A stretch of DNA of 64,000 nt from an uncultured Rhodospirillales bacterium (GCA_913060675.1 CAJXUS010000016.1:1-64000); one strand, 5' to 3'; positions 18,786-28,041 are shown, counted from the stretch's first letter. A program made the numbers and translations. Notes: generated by a model from the sequence alone, not told the origin.

Positions 18786-18816
18786 AAAAGGGGAGAAACA
18801 CACTACCTCCCCCTTT
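18786..18816 (-). terminator. Terminator of the first TRAP operon
   Basis: On the minus strand AAAGGGGGAG pairs with CTCCCCTTTT (ten pairs, one G-U) around an 11-base loop, followed by TTTCATTTC. It lies 12 bp after the stop codon of the solute-binding protein gene. Confidence 0.8.
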
Positions 18817-18827
18817 CCTAACGGAGC

Positions 18828-19883
18828 TTATTTTAGGTAGCTCCGCGTATTGGCATTACCGAGTTCTTTTTGGAACAGCCCCAGCAGGGCAACCCCTTCA
18901 GCACCGAGAGTTTCTTCGATGTGTTTTAGAACAACAGGCTGAGCTGCTGACTTGAACTGATCACGAGATTCCGCTGAAAGAGCTGTTACTTCAATCTTGT
19001 CTTTCAAGCCTGCAAGGCCACGGTCGGACGCTTCGATAACACGGCTCAAACCACGGCTAGCAACAACACAAGAGTTCGCCGCATAATTAAGTACGCGCTG
19101 TTCATCAGCGGTCAAATCATCCCAGAACGTTTTGGAAACCATAAAAGTATAAGGTGCAAAAAGGTGATTTGTGAGCGTCATGTACTTCTGAACTTCGGCA
19201 AATTTTGCAAAAGAGATAATTGGAACAGGGTTCATTTGCCCATCAATCACACCTGTTTGAAGACCTGAATATACCTCTCCCCAAGCCAAAGGATAAGCTT
19301 CACCACCCAGAGATTGAATGATTTTCTGGTGCGACGGCAACGTCATGGTACGGACACGAATACCTTTAAAATCTTCAAGATTTTTAATGGCGTGTTTTGA
19401 GTTTGTTACAGCGAAGAAGCCACCCGTATCAGGAAAACCAAGAACTTTAACGCCGCTAACGGAAGCTTCGATATCTCGAGAAAGCTCGGCACCAAAAGGA
19501 CCATCAAACACGTCATAGGTTGCCGCATTGTGGTCGAAAGCAAAGGCAAGGTTCAAGACATCAATACGCGGATAGTAAGATGAAATAGCCCCCGTGGATG
19601 TCAATGTTGCCTGGATAACATTATCACGTACGAGCTGAACGTGCTCTTTTGCTGAACCGAGTTGGTTTGAAGGATAAACTTCAACTTCAATAGAGCCATT
19701 GGTATCCGCTTCGACGATATTGGCAAAAACGGCTGTACAAGCGTGGGCCGGATTTTCAAAGGGGTCCAGTTTATTGTCGTGACCAAATTTAAGAATTTTT
19801 GGCCCCGCCATTGCGCCGCTGATACTTGCACACAACAGTGCACCTACTGCGACCGATGATGCTACTTTTTTCATAAACGTCAT
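18828..19883 (-). CDS. TRAP transporter solute-binding protein (DctP family)
   Basis: This 351-residue periplasmic binding protein has a signal peptide (MKKVASSVAVGALLCASISG, cleavage at AMA-G). The mature part shows the DctP pattern: KFGHDNKL, IEVEVYPSNQLGSAKEHVQL, the conserved arginine region FKGIRVRTM, and EVYSGLQTGVIDGQMNPVP. The conserved arginine usually binds the carboxylate of the ligand. The start at 19883 has GGGAG eight bases upstream; a longer open frame to 20096 is not family-like. It is the last gene of a dctQ-dctM-dctP operon. The RpiR regulator and PLP enzyme on the other side suggest a small carboxylate, amino-acid or peptide-derived ligand. Confidence 0.9.
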   Translation of the reverse strand: MTFMKKVASSVAVGALLCASISGAMAGPKILKFGHDNKLDPFENPAHACTAVFANIVEADTNGSIEVEVYPSNQLGSAKEHVQLVRDNVIQATLTSTGAISSYYPRIDVLNLAFAFDHNAATYDVFDGPFGAELSRDIEASVSGVKVLGFPDTGGFFAVTNSKHAIKNLEDFKGIRVRTMTLPSHQKIIQSLGGEAYPLAWGEVYSGLQTGVIDGQMNPVPIISFAKFAEVQKYMTLTNHLFAPYTFMVSKTFWDDLTADEQRVLNYAANSCVVASRGLSRVIEASDRGLAGLKDKIEVTALSAESRDQFKSAAQPVVLKHIEETLGAEGVALLGLFQKELGNANTRSYLK

Positions 19884-19999
19884 TGTTACGTCTCCCAATA
19901 TTTTTATAATTTTGTTTCCCACACTTAGCGTCTGTTTCATTCCATTGGTCACATACCCCAATAGGACGGGGAGCAGTCGCCCTCCCTCAATTTCTGGGA

Positions 20000-21280
20000 T
20001 TAAACAAATCCCAGCATGCGAGGAAGAGCCAAAGCAAGGTCCTCCCAAAAAGCAAAAATGAATAAAATTGATACTTCGGCGATTAAAAATGGCCACAACT
20101 TTGCGGCTATGCGTTCAAGCTTTTCGCCTGTGACTGACGAAAGAACAAAGAGGCACGCGCCTACTGGTGGTGTCATTAAAGAGATATTTAAGGCAAGGAC
20201 GAATATGATCCCGGCATGGATTGGCTCTAGGCCGACCTGTTCGGTCAAAGGTACGAGTACAGGGGCAAGCAGTATCAAGATTGCCGTAATGTCCATCACC
20301 ATACCGACGGCCAAAAGCATTCCAATGATAAGGGCAATGATGATGTATTTGTTATCCGAGACAGAAACAATCGCCTCTGCAAGTTCTTGAGGAATGCGGT
20401 TAAAGCTCAACCACCAGCCAAGAATTGCAGCAAAGGCAATGATAACAAAAATAACCCCGGTAATTCTCGCCGTGCGAATGAGCATGCCGATAAAATCTGG
20501 AACGGAAATTGAGCGATAAACGAACACGCCGATGAAGAGCGCATAAGCAACGGCAATTGACGCAGCCTCTGTCGGAGTAACAATGCCTCCAAGAATGCCG
20601 CCAAGAATGATTACTGGCATGAACAGGGCAAGAATAGACGACTTAAATACGGTCAAAAACTCTCTTAGGCTTGCACGTTTTTCTGCTTCGGGAAGATTAT
20701 TTGCCTTAACGCCAATCGCAATGACAATCATACAAACCAAGCAAATCAATAAGCCCGGTAGTATTCCCGCGGCAAAAAGGCCTCCGATTGATACGCCCAT
20801 AAGAGAGCCATAAACAACCATCAAACCGGATGGCGGAATAGTAGGTCCGATAATCGATCCAGCGGCGGTAACGGCACAGGCATAATCACGGCTGTACCCA
20901 CGCTTTACCATTGCCGGAACCAGCGTTTTGCCAAAGGCTGCGGCATCCGCAGTCGCAGCACCGGTAAGCCCGGCGAAAAAGACTGAGGCCAGCATATTGG
21001 TGTGAGCCAACCCACCTCTAAAATGACCAACCAGAGTCTGCGCGAGAGAAACCAAACGGTGCGTAATACCGGTATGGTTCATAATCTCTCCAGCAAGAAT
21101 AAAGAAGGGCATCGCCAAAAACGGGAAGATATTTAATCCGTTGAACATACGACTGGGAGCCAATGCAAAGAAGGACCCACCCCCCATATCAATAAGCCCC
21201 AACACACCCGCTAACCCAAGCGCGAAACCAATTGGCATACCTATAAGGACAAGTACAACGAACGCAATTCCAACAATCAT
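20000..21280 (-). CDS. TRAP transporter large permease (DctM family)
   Basis: This 426-residue membrane protein has about twelve helices and the DctM hallmarks: PFFILAGEIMNHTGIT near residue 60, GLTGAATADAAAFG near residue 105, GSIIGPTIPPSGLMVVYG near residue 142, and a late repeat DITAILILLAPVLVPL with NISLMTPPVGACLF. It imports the solute by sodium symport together with DctQ. It overlaps dctQ by four bases (ATGA). Confidence 0.93.
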   Translation of the reverse strand: MIVGIAFVVLVLIGMPIGFALGLAGVLGLIDMGGGSFFALAPSRMFNGLNIFPFLAMPFFILAGEIMNHTGITHRLVSLAQTLVGHFRGGLAHTNMLASVFFAGLTGAATADAAAFGKTLVPAMVKRGYSRDYACAVTAAGSIIGPTIPPSGLMVVYGSLMGVSIGGLFAAGILPGLLICLVCMIVIAIGVKANNLPEAEKRASLREFLTVFKSSILALFMPVIILGGILGGIVTPTEAASIAVAYALFIGVFVYRSISVPDFIGMLIRTARITGVIFVIIAFAAILGWWLSFNRIPQELAEAIVSVSDNKYIIIALIIGMLLAVGMVMDITAILILLAPVLVPLTEQVGLEPIHAGIIFVLALNISLMTPPVGACLFVLSSVTGEKLERIAAKLWPFLIAEVSILFIFAFWEDLALALPRMLGFV

Positions 21281-21783
21281 TGCATCACCTCATCATTTGT
21301 ATGCGTCATTACTTGTCCCTGATCTCTGAAAGCAACAAACAAGACTTGAAGCGCCGCGATTGCAGCCGAAACAGGGATTGCAGCAAAAGGCATAGCAAGC
21401 GTCATGCCGAAGATCATTGCCTGACGGCTGCTGCCACCATTGGCAAAGTCGATGCCGTACCAACATAAAAAGGCAAAAAGGCCAAAGGTGAAGATATCAA
21501 CGGAGAAAAGGCAAGTACGGCGTAGGAAGGTTGGCAACCTGTCAATGAGTATGGATAACCCAATATGTTCTCTACGGGCGATCCCTGCGGATATAGCGAG
21601 TAATGCAGCCCATATCATCAAGTACCGCGCCAGCACTTCTGGCCACGGTAATTGCCAATGGAAAAGGTAACGATCGACAACACCCAGCCAAACATCTAGC
21701 ACCAGCAAAAGCATGAGTAATGCGACTAACCGCTCAACTATCCAGTTCAGCTTCTCACTGGCCTTTGTCGCAAACTTTCTCAT
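21277..21783 (-). CDS. TRAP transporter small permease (DctQ family)
   Basis: This 168-residue protein has four membrane helices and the DctQ features: WLGVVDRYLFHWQLPWPEVLARYL near residue 31 (W-E-R pattern), and ARREHIGLSILIDRLP near residue 70. The start at 21783 has GGAGAG upstream. It is the first gene of the operon, whose promoter lies in the 237-bp divergent region shared with rpiR. Confidence 0.9.
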   Translation of the reverse strand: MRKFATKASEKLNWIVERLVALLMLLLVLDVWLGVVDRYLFHWQLPWPEVLARYLMIWAALLAISAGIARREHIGLSILIDRLPTFLRRTCLFSVDIFTFGLFAFLCWYGIDFANGGSSRQAMIFGMTLAMPFAAIPVSAAIAALQVLFVAFRDQGQVMTHTNDEVMQ

Positions 21784-21843
21784 CCAACTCTCCGAAATGT
21801 AGCATAACTACATATAATGACGAGAATCGCACATTGTAAAGCA

Positions 21844-21950
21844 TAATTACGTAATTAAATTTCATACCCCTGCCTTTCATGTCCAAAACCATGCCAAAAT
21901 TCACGATATACAGTACATATTTGAATATTTGCGTAATTTAACTACGTAGT
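21844..21950. promoter_or_regulatory. Palindromic operators in the dctQ-rpiR divergent region
   Basis: The region holds two perfect palindromes: TAATTACGTAATTA at 21844-21857 and ACTACGTAGT at 21941-21950. A related but imperfect TAACTACATATAATG lies near 21806, close to the dctQ start. They share a T-A-A-Y-T-A-C-G-T-A core. Their place between the TRAP operon and a divergent RpiR gene makes them likely sites of that RpiR protein. Confidence 0.6.
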
Positions 21951-22020
21951 ATATTGTTTTTGAAAATTGCCACATAGGCATAATCAAAATCGAAACACGA
22001 AATACTCAAGGGGTATTCGC

Positions 22021-22899
22021 TTGATTGGTACATTCGACCTCATTACGAAACTAAGAAAGATGGATGGTAGCTTCAAAGCTCGGGAACAGCAGGTATCTAC
22101 CTATGTACTTGAAAACCTTGAAACCATCAGTCAAACCAGTGTCAGCAACCTCGCCAAAGCATGTGGAGTTAGCGAGCCAACAGTTATCAGATATTGCAGA
22201 AAACTTGGTTGCGATGGCTTTAAGGACTTTAAAATCCAACTCGCACAAAACGTTGCGGTTAGTTTGCAGTATCTTTCTCGTTCAGAGAACTCAAGCCCCA
22301 GAACTGACAACACTATAGACCAAGTTTTGACCGGACTGATTTCCACAACGAATTTCGCCCACAATCAAATAAATCCAGATCAAATCGCAACTGCGGTTGA
22401 GGCGATTACAAAAGCTCAAACTTTGATTTTCTGTGGAGTGGGTGGTGGCTCAACAACCGTCGCGTTTGATGCCGCCAACCGCTTTTTCCGGCTTGGTATT
22501 ACATCCCTATCCCTGAACGATGCCTATCTCTTACGCATGCACGCAGCAACCCTCGGCCCCGATGATCTCATGTTTTTTATCTCTTCGACGGGAACACCGA
22601 GGGCTCTGATTGATACCGCAAAAATTGCTAATCAATACGGCGCGGCGACGATTTGCCTGACCCGGCCCAACTCGGAATTATCAGAGACATGCTCTCATAC
22701 GATAGGCATCGATCTTCCTGAAGACCCTGATATCTATAAACCAACGGCATCCCGGCTGGTCTTCTTAGCTATCATCGACATTCTCGCGGCCTCGGTTGCC
22801 AGAAAAATGCCCGATAAGGCAAAGGAAACTCTCCGCCGGATACGCGCCAGCTTGACCGCACTCCACGGGAATACAGACCCACAGCCTATCGGGGACTAA
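22021..22899 (+). CDS. RpiR-family regulator with SIS domain
   Basis: This 292-residue regulator has an N-terminal HTH_6 domain (residues 1-75, with VSNLAKACGVSEPTVIRYCR and KLGCDGFKDFK) and a SIS sugar-phosphate-type domain (residues 115-255, FCGVGGGSTTVAFDAANRF and FFISSTGTPRALIDTAKIAN). I chose TTG at 22021 because AAGGGGT sits six bases upstream; an upstream in-frame TTG at 21967 lacks this. It is divergent from the TRAP operon and 45 bp before a PLP enzyme gene, so it probably controls both. SIS domains often bind phosphosugars, but its setting points to an amino-acid-related effector. Confidence 0.88.
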   Translation: MIGTFDLITKLRKMDGSFKAREQQVSTYVLENLETISQTSVSNLAKACGVSEPTVIRYCRKLGCDGFKDFKIQLAQNVAVSLQYLSRSENSSPRTDNTIDQVLTGLISTTNFAHNQINPDQIATAVEAITKAQTLIFCGVGGGSTTVAFDAANRFFRLGITSLSLNDAYLLRMHAATLGPDDLMFFISSTGTPRALIDTAKIANQYGAATICLTRPNSELSETCSHTIGIDLPEDPDIYKPTASRLVFLAIIDILAASVARKMPDKAKETLRRIRASLTALHGNTDPQPIGD

Positions 22900-22944
22900 C
22901 CAACTTTATGATATTACGCTCTTCGAACTGAAAGAATTTCCCGA

Positions 22945-24003
22945 ATGAATTCTGACCAAGCCATAGAAACACCTGCGGTAGTTATCGACCTAGCGGTGGC
23001 GAAAAAGAACATCAAGCGCCTTCAAAAGCACTGCGATCAACACAACATCGCCTTACGGCCCCACATCAAAACCCACAAACTTCCCTCGATGGCAAAGCTA
23101 CAGATAGCCGCTGGCGCTGTGGGCATAACTTGTCAAAAAATTGGCGAGGCAGAAATCATGGCAGATGCTGGAATTCAAGACATCCTCATCTCTTACAATA
23201 TTCTGGGGGCAAGTAAATTGGCTCGGTTAGCGAACCTGGCCAGACGGTGTAATTTGTCCGTCGTCGCCGATAATGCTCATGTCATAGAAGGCTTAGCACG
23301 CGCCTTTTCTCAAGAAGACAAACCCCTGAAAGTTCTTATTGAATGTGATACTGGCGCGGGCCGCTGTGGGGTTCAGTCTACAGATGAAGTAGTCGATCTC
23401 GCACAGAAAATACACACTTCGAAAGGCTTAACCCTTGGCGGACTGATGACCTACCCCCCAATGGGAAAATCGCAGCAAGTGGAAAGCTGGCTAAAAGAGG
23501 CAAAAGCCGCCCTTCTAGACAATGACCTCCCCTGCCCAAAAGTAAGCAGTGGCGGCACCCCAAATATGTGGAAATCCCAGGAGGTTCCAACTGCGGACGA
23601 GCACCGTTCAGGCACATATATTTATAACGACAGATCACTTATAAACGCAGGTCTTTGCGGCAGAGATGATTGCGCCCTTAGCGTGCGCGTGACCATTGTC
23701 AGCACCCCAACAGCAGACCGTGCAATCATCGATGCAGGATCAAAAATATTGACCTCAGACCTCCTTGGCATGGAAGGTTTTGGCTTGATCAAAGAAGCGC
23801 CGGATGCACAGATTGCATCTTTAAGCGAAGAGCACGGGATTATAGATCTTTCTGAAAGTGAATGGCAGCCAAAAGTCGGCGACCTCATACACATAATTCC
23901 CAACCATGCCTGCGTCGTCACCAACATGGTCGATCACGTATACCTAGCTGAAAACGGAAAAATTGAGAAGACGCCTGTTCTCGCAAGAGGCCGAGTTACA
24001 TAA
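22945..24003 (+). CDS. Fold-III PLP enzyme, D-threonine aldolase / D-serine dehydratase type
   Basis: This 352-residue enzyme has an N-terminal alanine-racemase-like barrel and a C-terminal DSD domain. The PLP lysine lies in RPHIKTHK (residues 38-45). The PLP phosphate and ring contacts match SSGGTPNMW near residue 205 and SGTYIYND near residue 229. The C-terminal IPNHACVV holds the His-x-Cys metal pair seen in D-serine dehydratase and D-threonine aldolase. It would cleave or dehydrate a D-3-hydroxy amino acid. It follows the RpiR gene after 45 bp and has its own strong terminator. With the peptide hydrolases nearby, it may handle D-amino acids released from peptides or cell wall. Confidence 0.82.
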   Translation: MNSDQAIETPAVVIDLAVAKKNIKRLQKHCDQHNIALRPHIKTHKLPSMAKLQIAAGAVGITCQKIGEAEIMADAGIQDILISYNILGASKLARLANLARRCNLSVVADNAHVIEGLARAFSQEDKPLKVLIECDTGAGRCGVQSTDEVVDLAQKIHTSKGLTLGGLMTYPPMGKSQQVESWLKEAKAALLDNDLPCPKVSSGGTPNMWKSQEVPTADEHRSGTYIYNDRSLINAGLCGRDDCALSVRVTIVSTPTADRAIIDAGSKILTSDLLGMEGFGLIKEAPDAQIASLSEEHGIIDLSESEWQPKVGDLIHIIPNHACVVTNMVDHVYLAENGKIEKTPVLARGRVT

Positions 24004-24111
24004 CCGACCCTGCAAAAACAGTTATTGCCGGAAAGGTTTTAGCAAAAACATTTTGATAAAAGAGTTTTGTCGGCCGGGAATTTCGCCCTGTTCTTCCCGA
24101 TCGACGACCCG

Positions 24112-24141
24112 AACGGGGCAACAGTGTGTTGCCCCGTTTTT
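24112..24141 (+). terminator. Rho-independent terminator of the PLP-enzyme operon
   Basis: AACGGGGCAA (24112-24121) and TTGCCCCGTT (24129-24138) form a perfect ten-pair stem around CAGTGTG, followed by a T-run. It lies between convergent transcripts. Confidence 0.92.
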
Positions 24142-24154
24142 GGGCTCTATTCTT

Positions 24155-24928
24155 CTAAGATCCGAGGACTTCAGGCAGAGTTGCTAATTTATACCCCGCG
24201 CCATCAAGACGTTGCTTAACACGATGAGCAATAGCAACTGCTTCTTCCGTATCACCATGCACACAAATGCTGTGTATCGGCGTATCGATACGCTTGCCGG
24301 AAGGCGTAATAATTTTTCCCTCATTAAGGAAGGATAAAATCTGGTCTGCTGATTGATCCGGGTCATGAATAACTGCATTGGGCTGAGACCGTGGCGTCAG
24401 GTTACCATTCTCATCATAAGTACGGTCAGCAAAAATTTCACCTGCTGTCGGCAGTCCTAATTCTAGACCCGCCTTACAAAGGCACGATCCCGCCGTAGCA
24501 AGAAGGATAAGAGAAGGATCGACAGAAAAAATCGCACGTGCGATCGCCAGCGACATTTCCATATCTTCCGCAGCCATATTGTTAAGCGCGCCATGAGGCT
24601 TTACGTGAGTTACACTTGTGCCCTGGCTTTTGGCCACAGCTTGTAAAGCCCCGATTTGATAAACCATCATGGCTTCAAGTTCTGGCAGTGGTAGCACCAT
24701 CTTCCGACGACCAAACCCTTGCAAGTCGGGGAATGCGGGATGGGCGCCGATGCTTACGTCCTTTTCTTTGGCCAACCTTGTCGTTGTCGACATCACCAGC
24801 GGATCACCAGCGTGATACCCACAAGCTATATTCGCAGAACCAATTACCTCAAGCATGGCAGCATCATTACCGATTGAATACTTGCCAAAGCCCTCCCCAA
24901 TATCGGCGTTTAGATTAATCAGTTTCAT
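24155..24928 (-). CDS. pxpA: 5-oxoprolinase subunit A (LamB/YcsF family)
   Basis: This 257-residue subunit of the prokaryotic ATP-dependent 5-oxoprolinase PxpABC opens 5-oxoproline to glutamate. The LamB/YcsF signature is complete: INLNADIGEGFGKY at the start, ANIACGYHAGDP near residue 33, IGAHPAFPDLQGFGRR near residue 58, VKPHGALNNM near residue 98 and ADRTYDENGNLTPR near residue 164. The ATG at 24928 has AGGGGAT upstream, and the start overlaps pxpC by 14 bp. Gene order on the minus strand is pxpB-pxpC-pxpA. Confidence 0.95.
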   Translation of the reverse strand: MKLINLNADIGEGFGKYSIGNDAAMLEVIGSANIACGYHAGDPLVMSTTTRLAKEKDVSIGAHPAFPDLQGFGRRKMVLPLPELEAMMVYQIGALQAVAKSQGTSVTHVKPHGALNNMAAEDMEMSLAIARAIFSVDPSLILLATAGSCLCKAGLELGLPTAGEIFADRTYDENGNLTPRSQPNAVIHDPDQSADQILSFLNEGKIITPSGKRIDTPIHSICVHGDTEEAVAIAHRVKQRLDGAGYKLATLPEVLGS

Positions 24929-26006
24929 TTGACATCCCCTCAAGGTGGCCGGGGAAATGCCCGGAATAGTTTGCATCGACAACACCGCCGATCAGGTTGG
25001 TTTTATAGAGCGCTTTTAAATCCATCACCCCTTCCCCAAAATAATCAGCAATAGAATCAACGCAACATTGAATTGCGGAACTTTGTTCACGCAAAGCAGT
25101 TTGAGCTTGAGCTAATGTTACGGGCTCAAACCGAATACTGTCTCCTGGGAGTAACTGACCAAGAAGGGGGAGATCGGCAGTAATAACAGTCGCAATTTTG
25201 GGATAACCACCGATGGTTTGGCAATCCACAAAAAGAATAATTGGTTGCCCACTTCCCGGTATCTGGATAGAGCCAGGCACAAGACCATCTGAAATCAGGT
25301 CGCTACCTTTATCAGGTAGAGGAACCAGCTCAGCCCCCTCCATGCGAATACCCATACGATCGACATCGCCACTCACCTTATACGCCTCACAAGAGAATTT
25401 TTTAATCTCATCTTCAGAGAAATAATCCTCTTGTGGCCCAAGCATAACACGTACAATTTTGCTATCTAATACAGGTGGAGAATTAACGATTTTCTCCATA
25501 CCATCTCGCGGAACGTCGAAGATTGCATCAACCACATCACCCGCTTGTAGCGGCAACCCAGTAACTCCGCCGAGCTTTGCTCTGGCGTAGGTCGAGCAAC
25601 TTTCAAGAACGGGAGTAAGATCCAACCCTCCCTCTATGGTAAGGTACCCTGTCGCCCCCTCACTCAAAGAGGTGATCGCGAGGACATCCCCTTCGTTGAG
25701 AACGACCGTTTGCCAAGCTGAAACACTCAACTTCTCACCGTTTTCAGCCAGGATAAGCTCTGCGGTTGCATTTGCGGCTAGCCCCAAGCGCATACGGCCC
25801 TTATTCACAACAACTTTGGGACCTAAAAACCGGAACTCAATTGCAGCGACAAAAGGATCGTTACCAACCAAGGCATTACCTATTTGCAAGGCAATTGGAT
25901 CAGCAGCACCACTTCTAGGCACACCGAACCCCGCGTACCCCCGACGGCCTTCATCTTGGATAGAGGCAAGAATGCCCGGAGAAATTACTTTAAGAGATGC
26001 CCCCAT
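24915..26006 (-). CDS. pxpC: 5-oxoprolinase subunit C (KipA / biotin-dependent carboxylase-like)
   Basis: This 363-residue protein has the KipA/AHS2 fold. The N-terminus has ISPGILASIQDEGRRGYAGF and GVPRSGAADPIALQIGNALV; the middle has GPQEDYF and SGDVDRMGIRMEG; the late part has GSIQIPGSGQPIILFVDCQT followed by GGYPKIATVI. All are standard for PxpC. The ATG overlaps the TAA of pxpB by one base (TAATG), so translation is coupled. Confidence 0.95.
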   Translation of the reverse strand: MGASLKVISPGILASIQDEGRRGYAGFGVPRSGAADPIALQIGNALVGNDPFVAAIEFRFLGPKVVVNKGRMRLGLAANATAELILAENGEKLSVSAWQTVVLNEGDVLAITSLSEGATGYLTIEGGLDLTPVLESCSTYARAKLGGVTGLPLQAGDVVDAIFDVPRDGMEKIVNSPPVLDSKIVRVMLGPQEDYFSEDEIKKFSCEAYKVSGDVDRMGIRMEGAELVPLPDKGSDLISDGLVPGSIQIPGSGQPIILFVDCQTIGGYPKIATVITADLPLLGQLLPGDSIRFEPVTLAQAQTALREQSSAIQCCVDSIADYFGEGVMDLKALYKTNLIGGVVDANYSGHFPGHLEGMSNETD

Positions 26007-26752
26007 TAACCTCTCCCTTGATCAACAAGAAAGGATTGAGGACTTAAAGCGCCAGAATTTAAATCATTTTGAAGCTTTTCATACTCAACGACGGAAATGG
26101 GGTCGAAACGGACTCGAACGCCAGCAGACAATAAGCTCGGCTGCTCCCATGCAGTGTTAAAAAAAGGAACGGGGCATCGCGCGAGAAGATGCCACCCGCC
26201 GGGACTTTCCCATGGATAAACCGCGGTTTGCTCATTGGCAATTCCAACCGATCCAGCAGGTACTCTTACACGGGGACTTGTTCTTCTTGGGAAGCGTAAT
26301 CTTTTATCGATCTCTCCCAAAAAAGCAAAACCTGGAAGGAAACCGATCAGGAAGACATCATATGTAACAGAGCTATGGAGATCGATCACTTCTTCTGGGC
26401 TTAGCCCACTTCTTTGCGCCACATTTTCCAGATCAGGTGCGTAATCACCCTGATAACAGGCAGGTAGCGACCATAACTGCCCCCCGTCTTTGACATCATT
26501 AACGGGCTCTCGCGCCAAATCAGCGATCCGATCACGAACCAATTCATAATCTGATACTTGAGGATCAAGACAAACTGTTAAAGAGCGGCTGGCTGATATT
26601 ACATCCAAGACCCCCAACAATTTACCATGATCAACTTCCTGCTGAACCCTAGTACGCAGGGCACGCACACGCCTTGCGCCAAATGCCCCTTTAAGGGTCG
26701 GAAATTCGATTGTGAAGGCGCTATCACCCAATGTAAGGACTCGGATATCCAC
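26006..26752 (-). CDS. pxpB: 5-oxoprolinase subunit B (KipI family)
   Basis: This 248-residue protein of the KipI/AHS1 family has VTYDVFLIGFLPGFAFLGEI near residue 128, the RRTSPRVRVPAGSVGIANEQ block near residue 155, and TAVYPWESPGGWHLLARCPV after it. It is first in the pxpBCA operon; the promoter must lie in the 260-bp region shared with the divergent TRAP operon at 27013. Together with gamma-glutamyltransferase it allows glutamate to be recovered from gamma-glutamyl compounds. Confidence 0.95.
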   Translation of the reverse strand: MDIRVLTLGDSAFTIEFPTLKGAFGARRVRALRTRVQQEVDHGKLLGVLDVISASRSLTVCLDPQVSDYELVRDRIADLAREPVNDVKDGGQLWSLPACYQGDYAPDLENVAQRSGLSPEEVIDLHSSVTYDVFLIGFLPGFAFLGEIDKRLRFPRRTSPRVRVPAGSVGIANEQTAVYPWESPGGWHLLARCPVPFFNTAWEQPSLLSAGVRVRFDPISVVEYEKLQNDLNSGALSPQSFLVDQGRG

Positions 26753-26824
26753 GTTAGCTCTCTTGTTTTTTCTTATTGAACTACAGCTTCAGATACACAT
26801 CAACAACAAATCGTTATTGTTTTA

Positions 26825-26839
26825 TTGACTATTTGTCAA
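26825..26839. promoter_or_regulatory. Inverted repeat in the pxpB-dctP divergent region
   Basis: TTGAC and GTCAA flank TATTT. The position, between the divergent pxp and TRAP operons, suits an operator. It looks somewhat like a Crp/Fnr box but with a spacing one base too long. The MarR-like or GAF-Fis proteins of this cluster are possible binders. Confidence 0.35.
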
Positions 26840-27012
26840 CAAAATGTCAGTGTTTGTTCATGCGATGGTAATGATGCACGTTTCAAAACTCATTATCCGC
26901 AAAGAAACTGCTCGCTCTGCCTTAGTGTAGTTTAGGAATAAACGAGCCAACAAAAAATGTCGTGGCCATAATAAACCGAGGCCGAATTACAAAACCCTGG
27001 GAGGTTTTCAAA

Positions 27013-27990
27013 ATGAAACTATTACGTAACTTCACCGTTGGTGTTGCTGCCATTGCTATGGGCACCGTCGCAACAGCATCTGCTGACACTTGGGACATGC
27101 CAACGCCATATCCCGACAAAACATTCCACACAGCAAACATCATTGAGTTTGCTAAAGATGTTGAAACAGCAACCAACGGCGATCTAAAGATCAAAGTCCA
27201 TTCAGCTGGCTCACTATTCAAACACCCTGAAATCAAAAATGCTGTCCGAAGTGGTCAGGTGCCGATTGGTGAATTTTTTCTTTCCCGCTTGTCAAACGAA
27301 CACGCTGCCTTCGGAGCTGATTCACTCCCGTTCCTCGCAACTAACTACGATGAAGCTGGCAAACTCTGGGCCTCACAAAAGCCTGTAATCAGCAAATTGC
27401 TCGACAAACAGGGCCTGATGCCTTTGTTCTCCGTTCCGTGGCCGCCTCAGGGTCTCTATACTAAAAAAGAGATCAATTCTGTTGATGACCTCAAAGGTTT
27501 AAAGTTCCGTGCCTACAACGCAACTCTTGAAAAATTCGCGACCCTAACTGGTGCGGCTCCAACTCAAGTAGAAGTACCGGACATCCCCCAAGCATATGCA
27601 ACTGGTCGCGTCGAAGCCATGATCACGTCACCGTCTACCGGAGCAAACAGCAAGGCATGGGATTTTGTCTCTCACTACACTCACATCCAGGCTTGGGTTC
27701 CAAAAAATATCGTCGTAATCAATAAAAAATACTGGCGTAAACTTGACGAAGCTACGCAACAGCTCGTTCTTACTGCCGCAGCAAAAGCTGAAAAACGCGG
27801 CTGGGCAATGAGCCAGGATGAGACCAAGAACAAAATCAAAATCATGAAAGACAACGGTGTTACCATCGTAAACCCACCTGCTGAGAAACTTATGACAGGC
27901 CTTAAAGATGTTGGCTCTGGCATGCTCACAGAGTGGAAAAAAGATGCAGGCAGTGAAGGTGCAGAAATTCTCACCTCTTACGGCAACTAG
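27013..27990 (+). CDS. TRAP transporter solute-binding protein (DctP family)
   Basis: This 325-residue periplasmic binding protein has the signal peptide MKLLRNFTVGVAAIAMGTVA, cleaved after ASA. DctP features include IEFAKDVETATNGDLKIKVH, SAGSLFKHPEIKNAVRSGQV, the ligand-arginine segment LKGLKFRAYNAT, and DIPQAYATGRVEAMITSPST. The ATG at 27013 is preceded by GGGAGG; an upstream GTG at 26962 is less likely. A terminator-like hairpin lies between it and the small permease, which would give more binding protein than permease. It is divergent from pxpBCA, so 5-oxoproline or a related acid is a reasonable ligand guess. Confidence 0.9.
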   Translation: MKLLRNFTVGVAAIAMGTVATASADTWDMPTPYPDKTFHTANIIEFAKDVETATNGDLKIKVHSAGSLFKHPEIKNAVRSGQVPIGEFFLSRLSNEHAAFGADSLPFLATNYDEAGKLWASQKPVISKLLDKQGLMPLFSVPWPPQGLYTKKEINSVDDLKGLKFRAYNATLEKFATLTGAAPTQVEVPDIPQAYATGRVEAMITSPSTGANSKAWDFVSHYTHIQAWVPKNIVVINKKYWRKLDEATQQLVLTAAAKAEKRGWAMSQDETKNKIKIMKDNGVTIVNPPAEKLMTGLKDVGSGMLTEWKKDAGSEGAEILTSYGN

Positions 27991-28000
27991 TCTTCCCTGT

Positions 28001-28041
28001 TGGGCGGCCTTGCTAATTCGCTAGTGGGTCGCCCATATTTT
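28001..28041 (+). terminator. Intra-operon terminator/attenuator after dctP
   Basis: TGGGCGGCC (28001-28009) pairs with GGTCGCCCA (28027-28035, one G-U) and is followed by TATTTTTAA. It lies between the binding-protein gene and the permease genes. Confidence 0.75.

Noticed and set aside
19884..20096. N-terminal extension of the first DctP protein
   Set aside because: An in-frame ATG exists at 20096, but the added 71 residues overlap the DctM gene and precede a complete signal peptide; GGGAG supports the start at 19883.
26825..26839. TTGAC-N5-GTCAA as an FNR box
   Set aside because: The FNR consensus has four bases between arms TTGAT and ATCAA; here the spacing is five and the arms end in C/G. 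Kept only as a generic inverted repeat.
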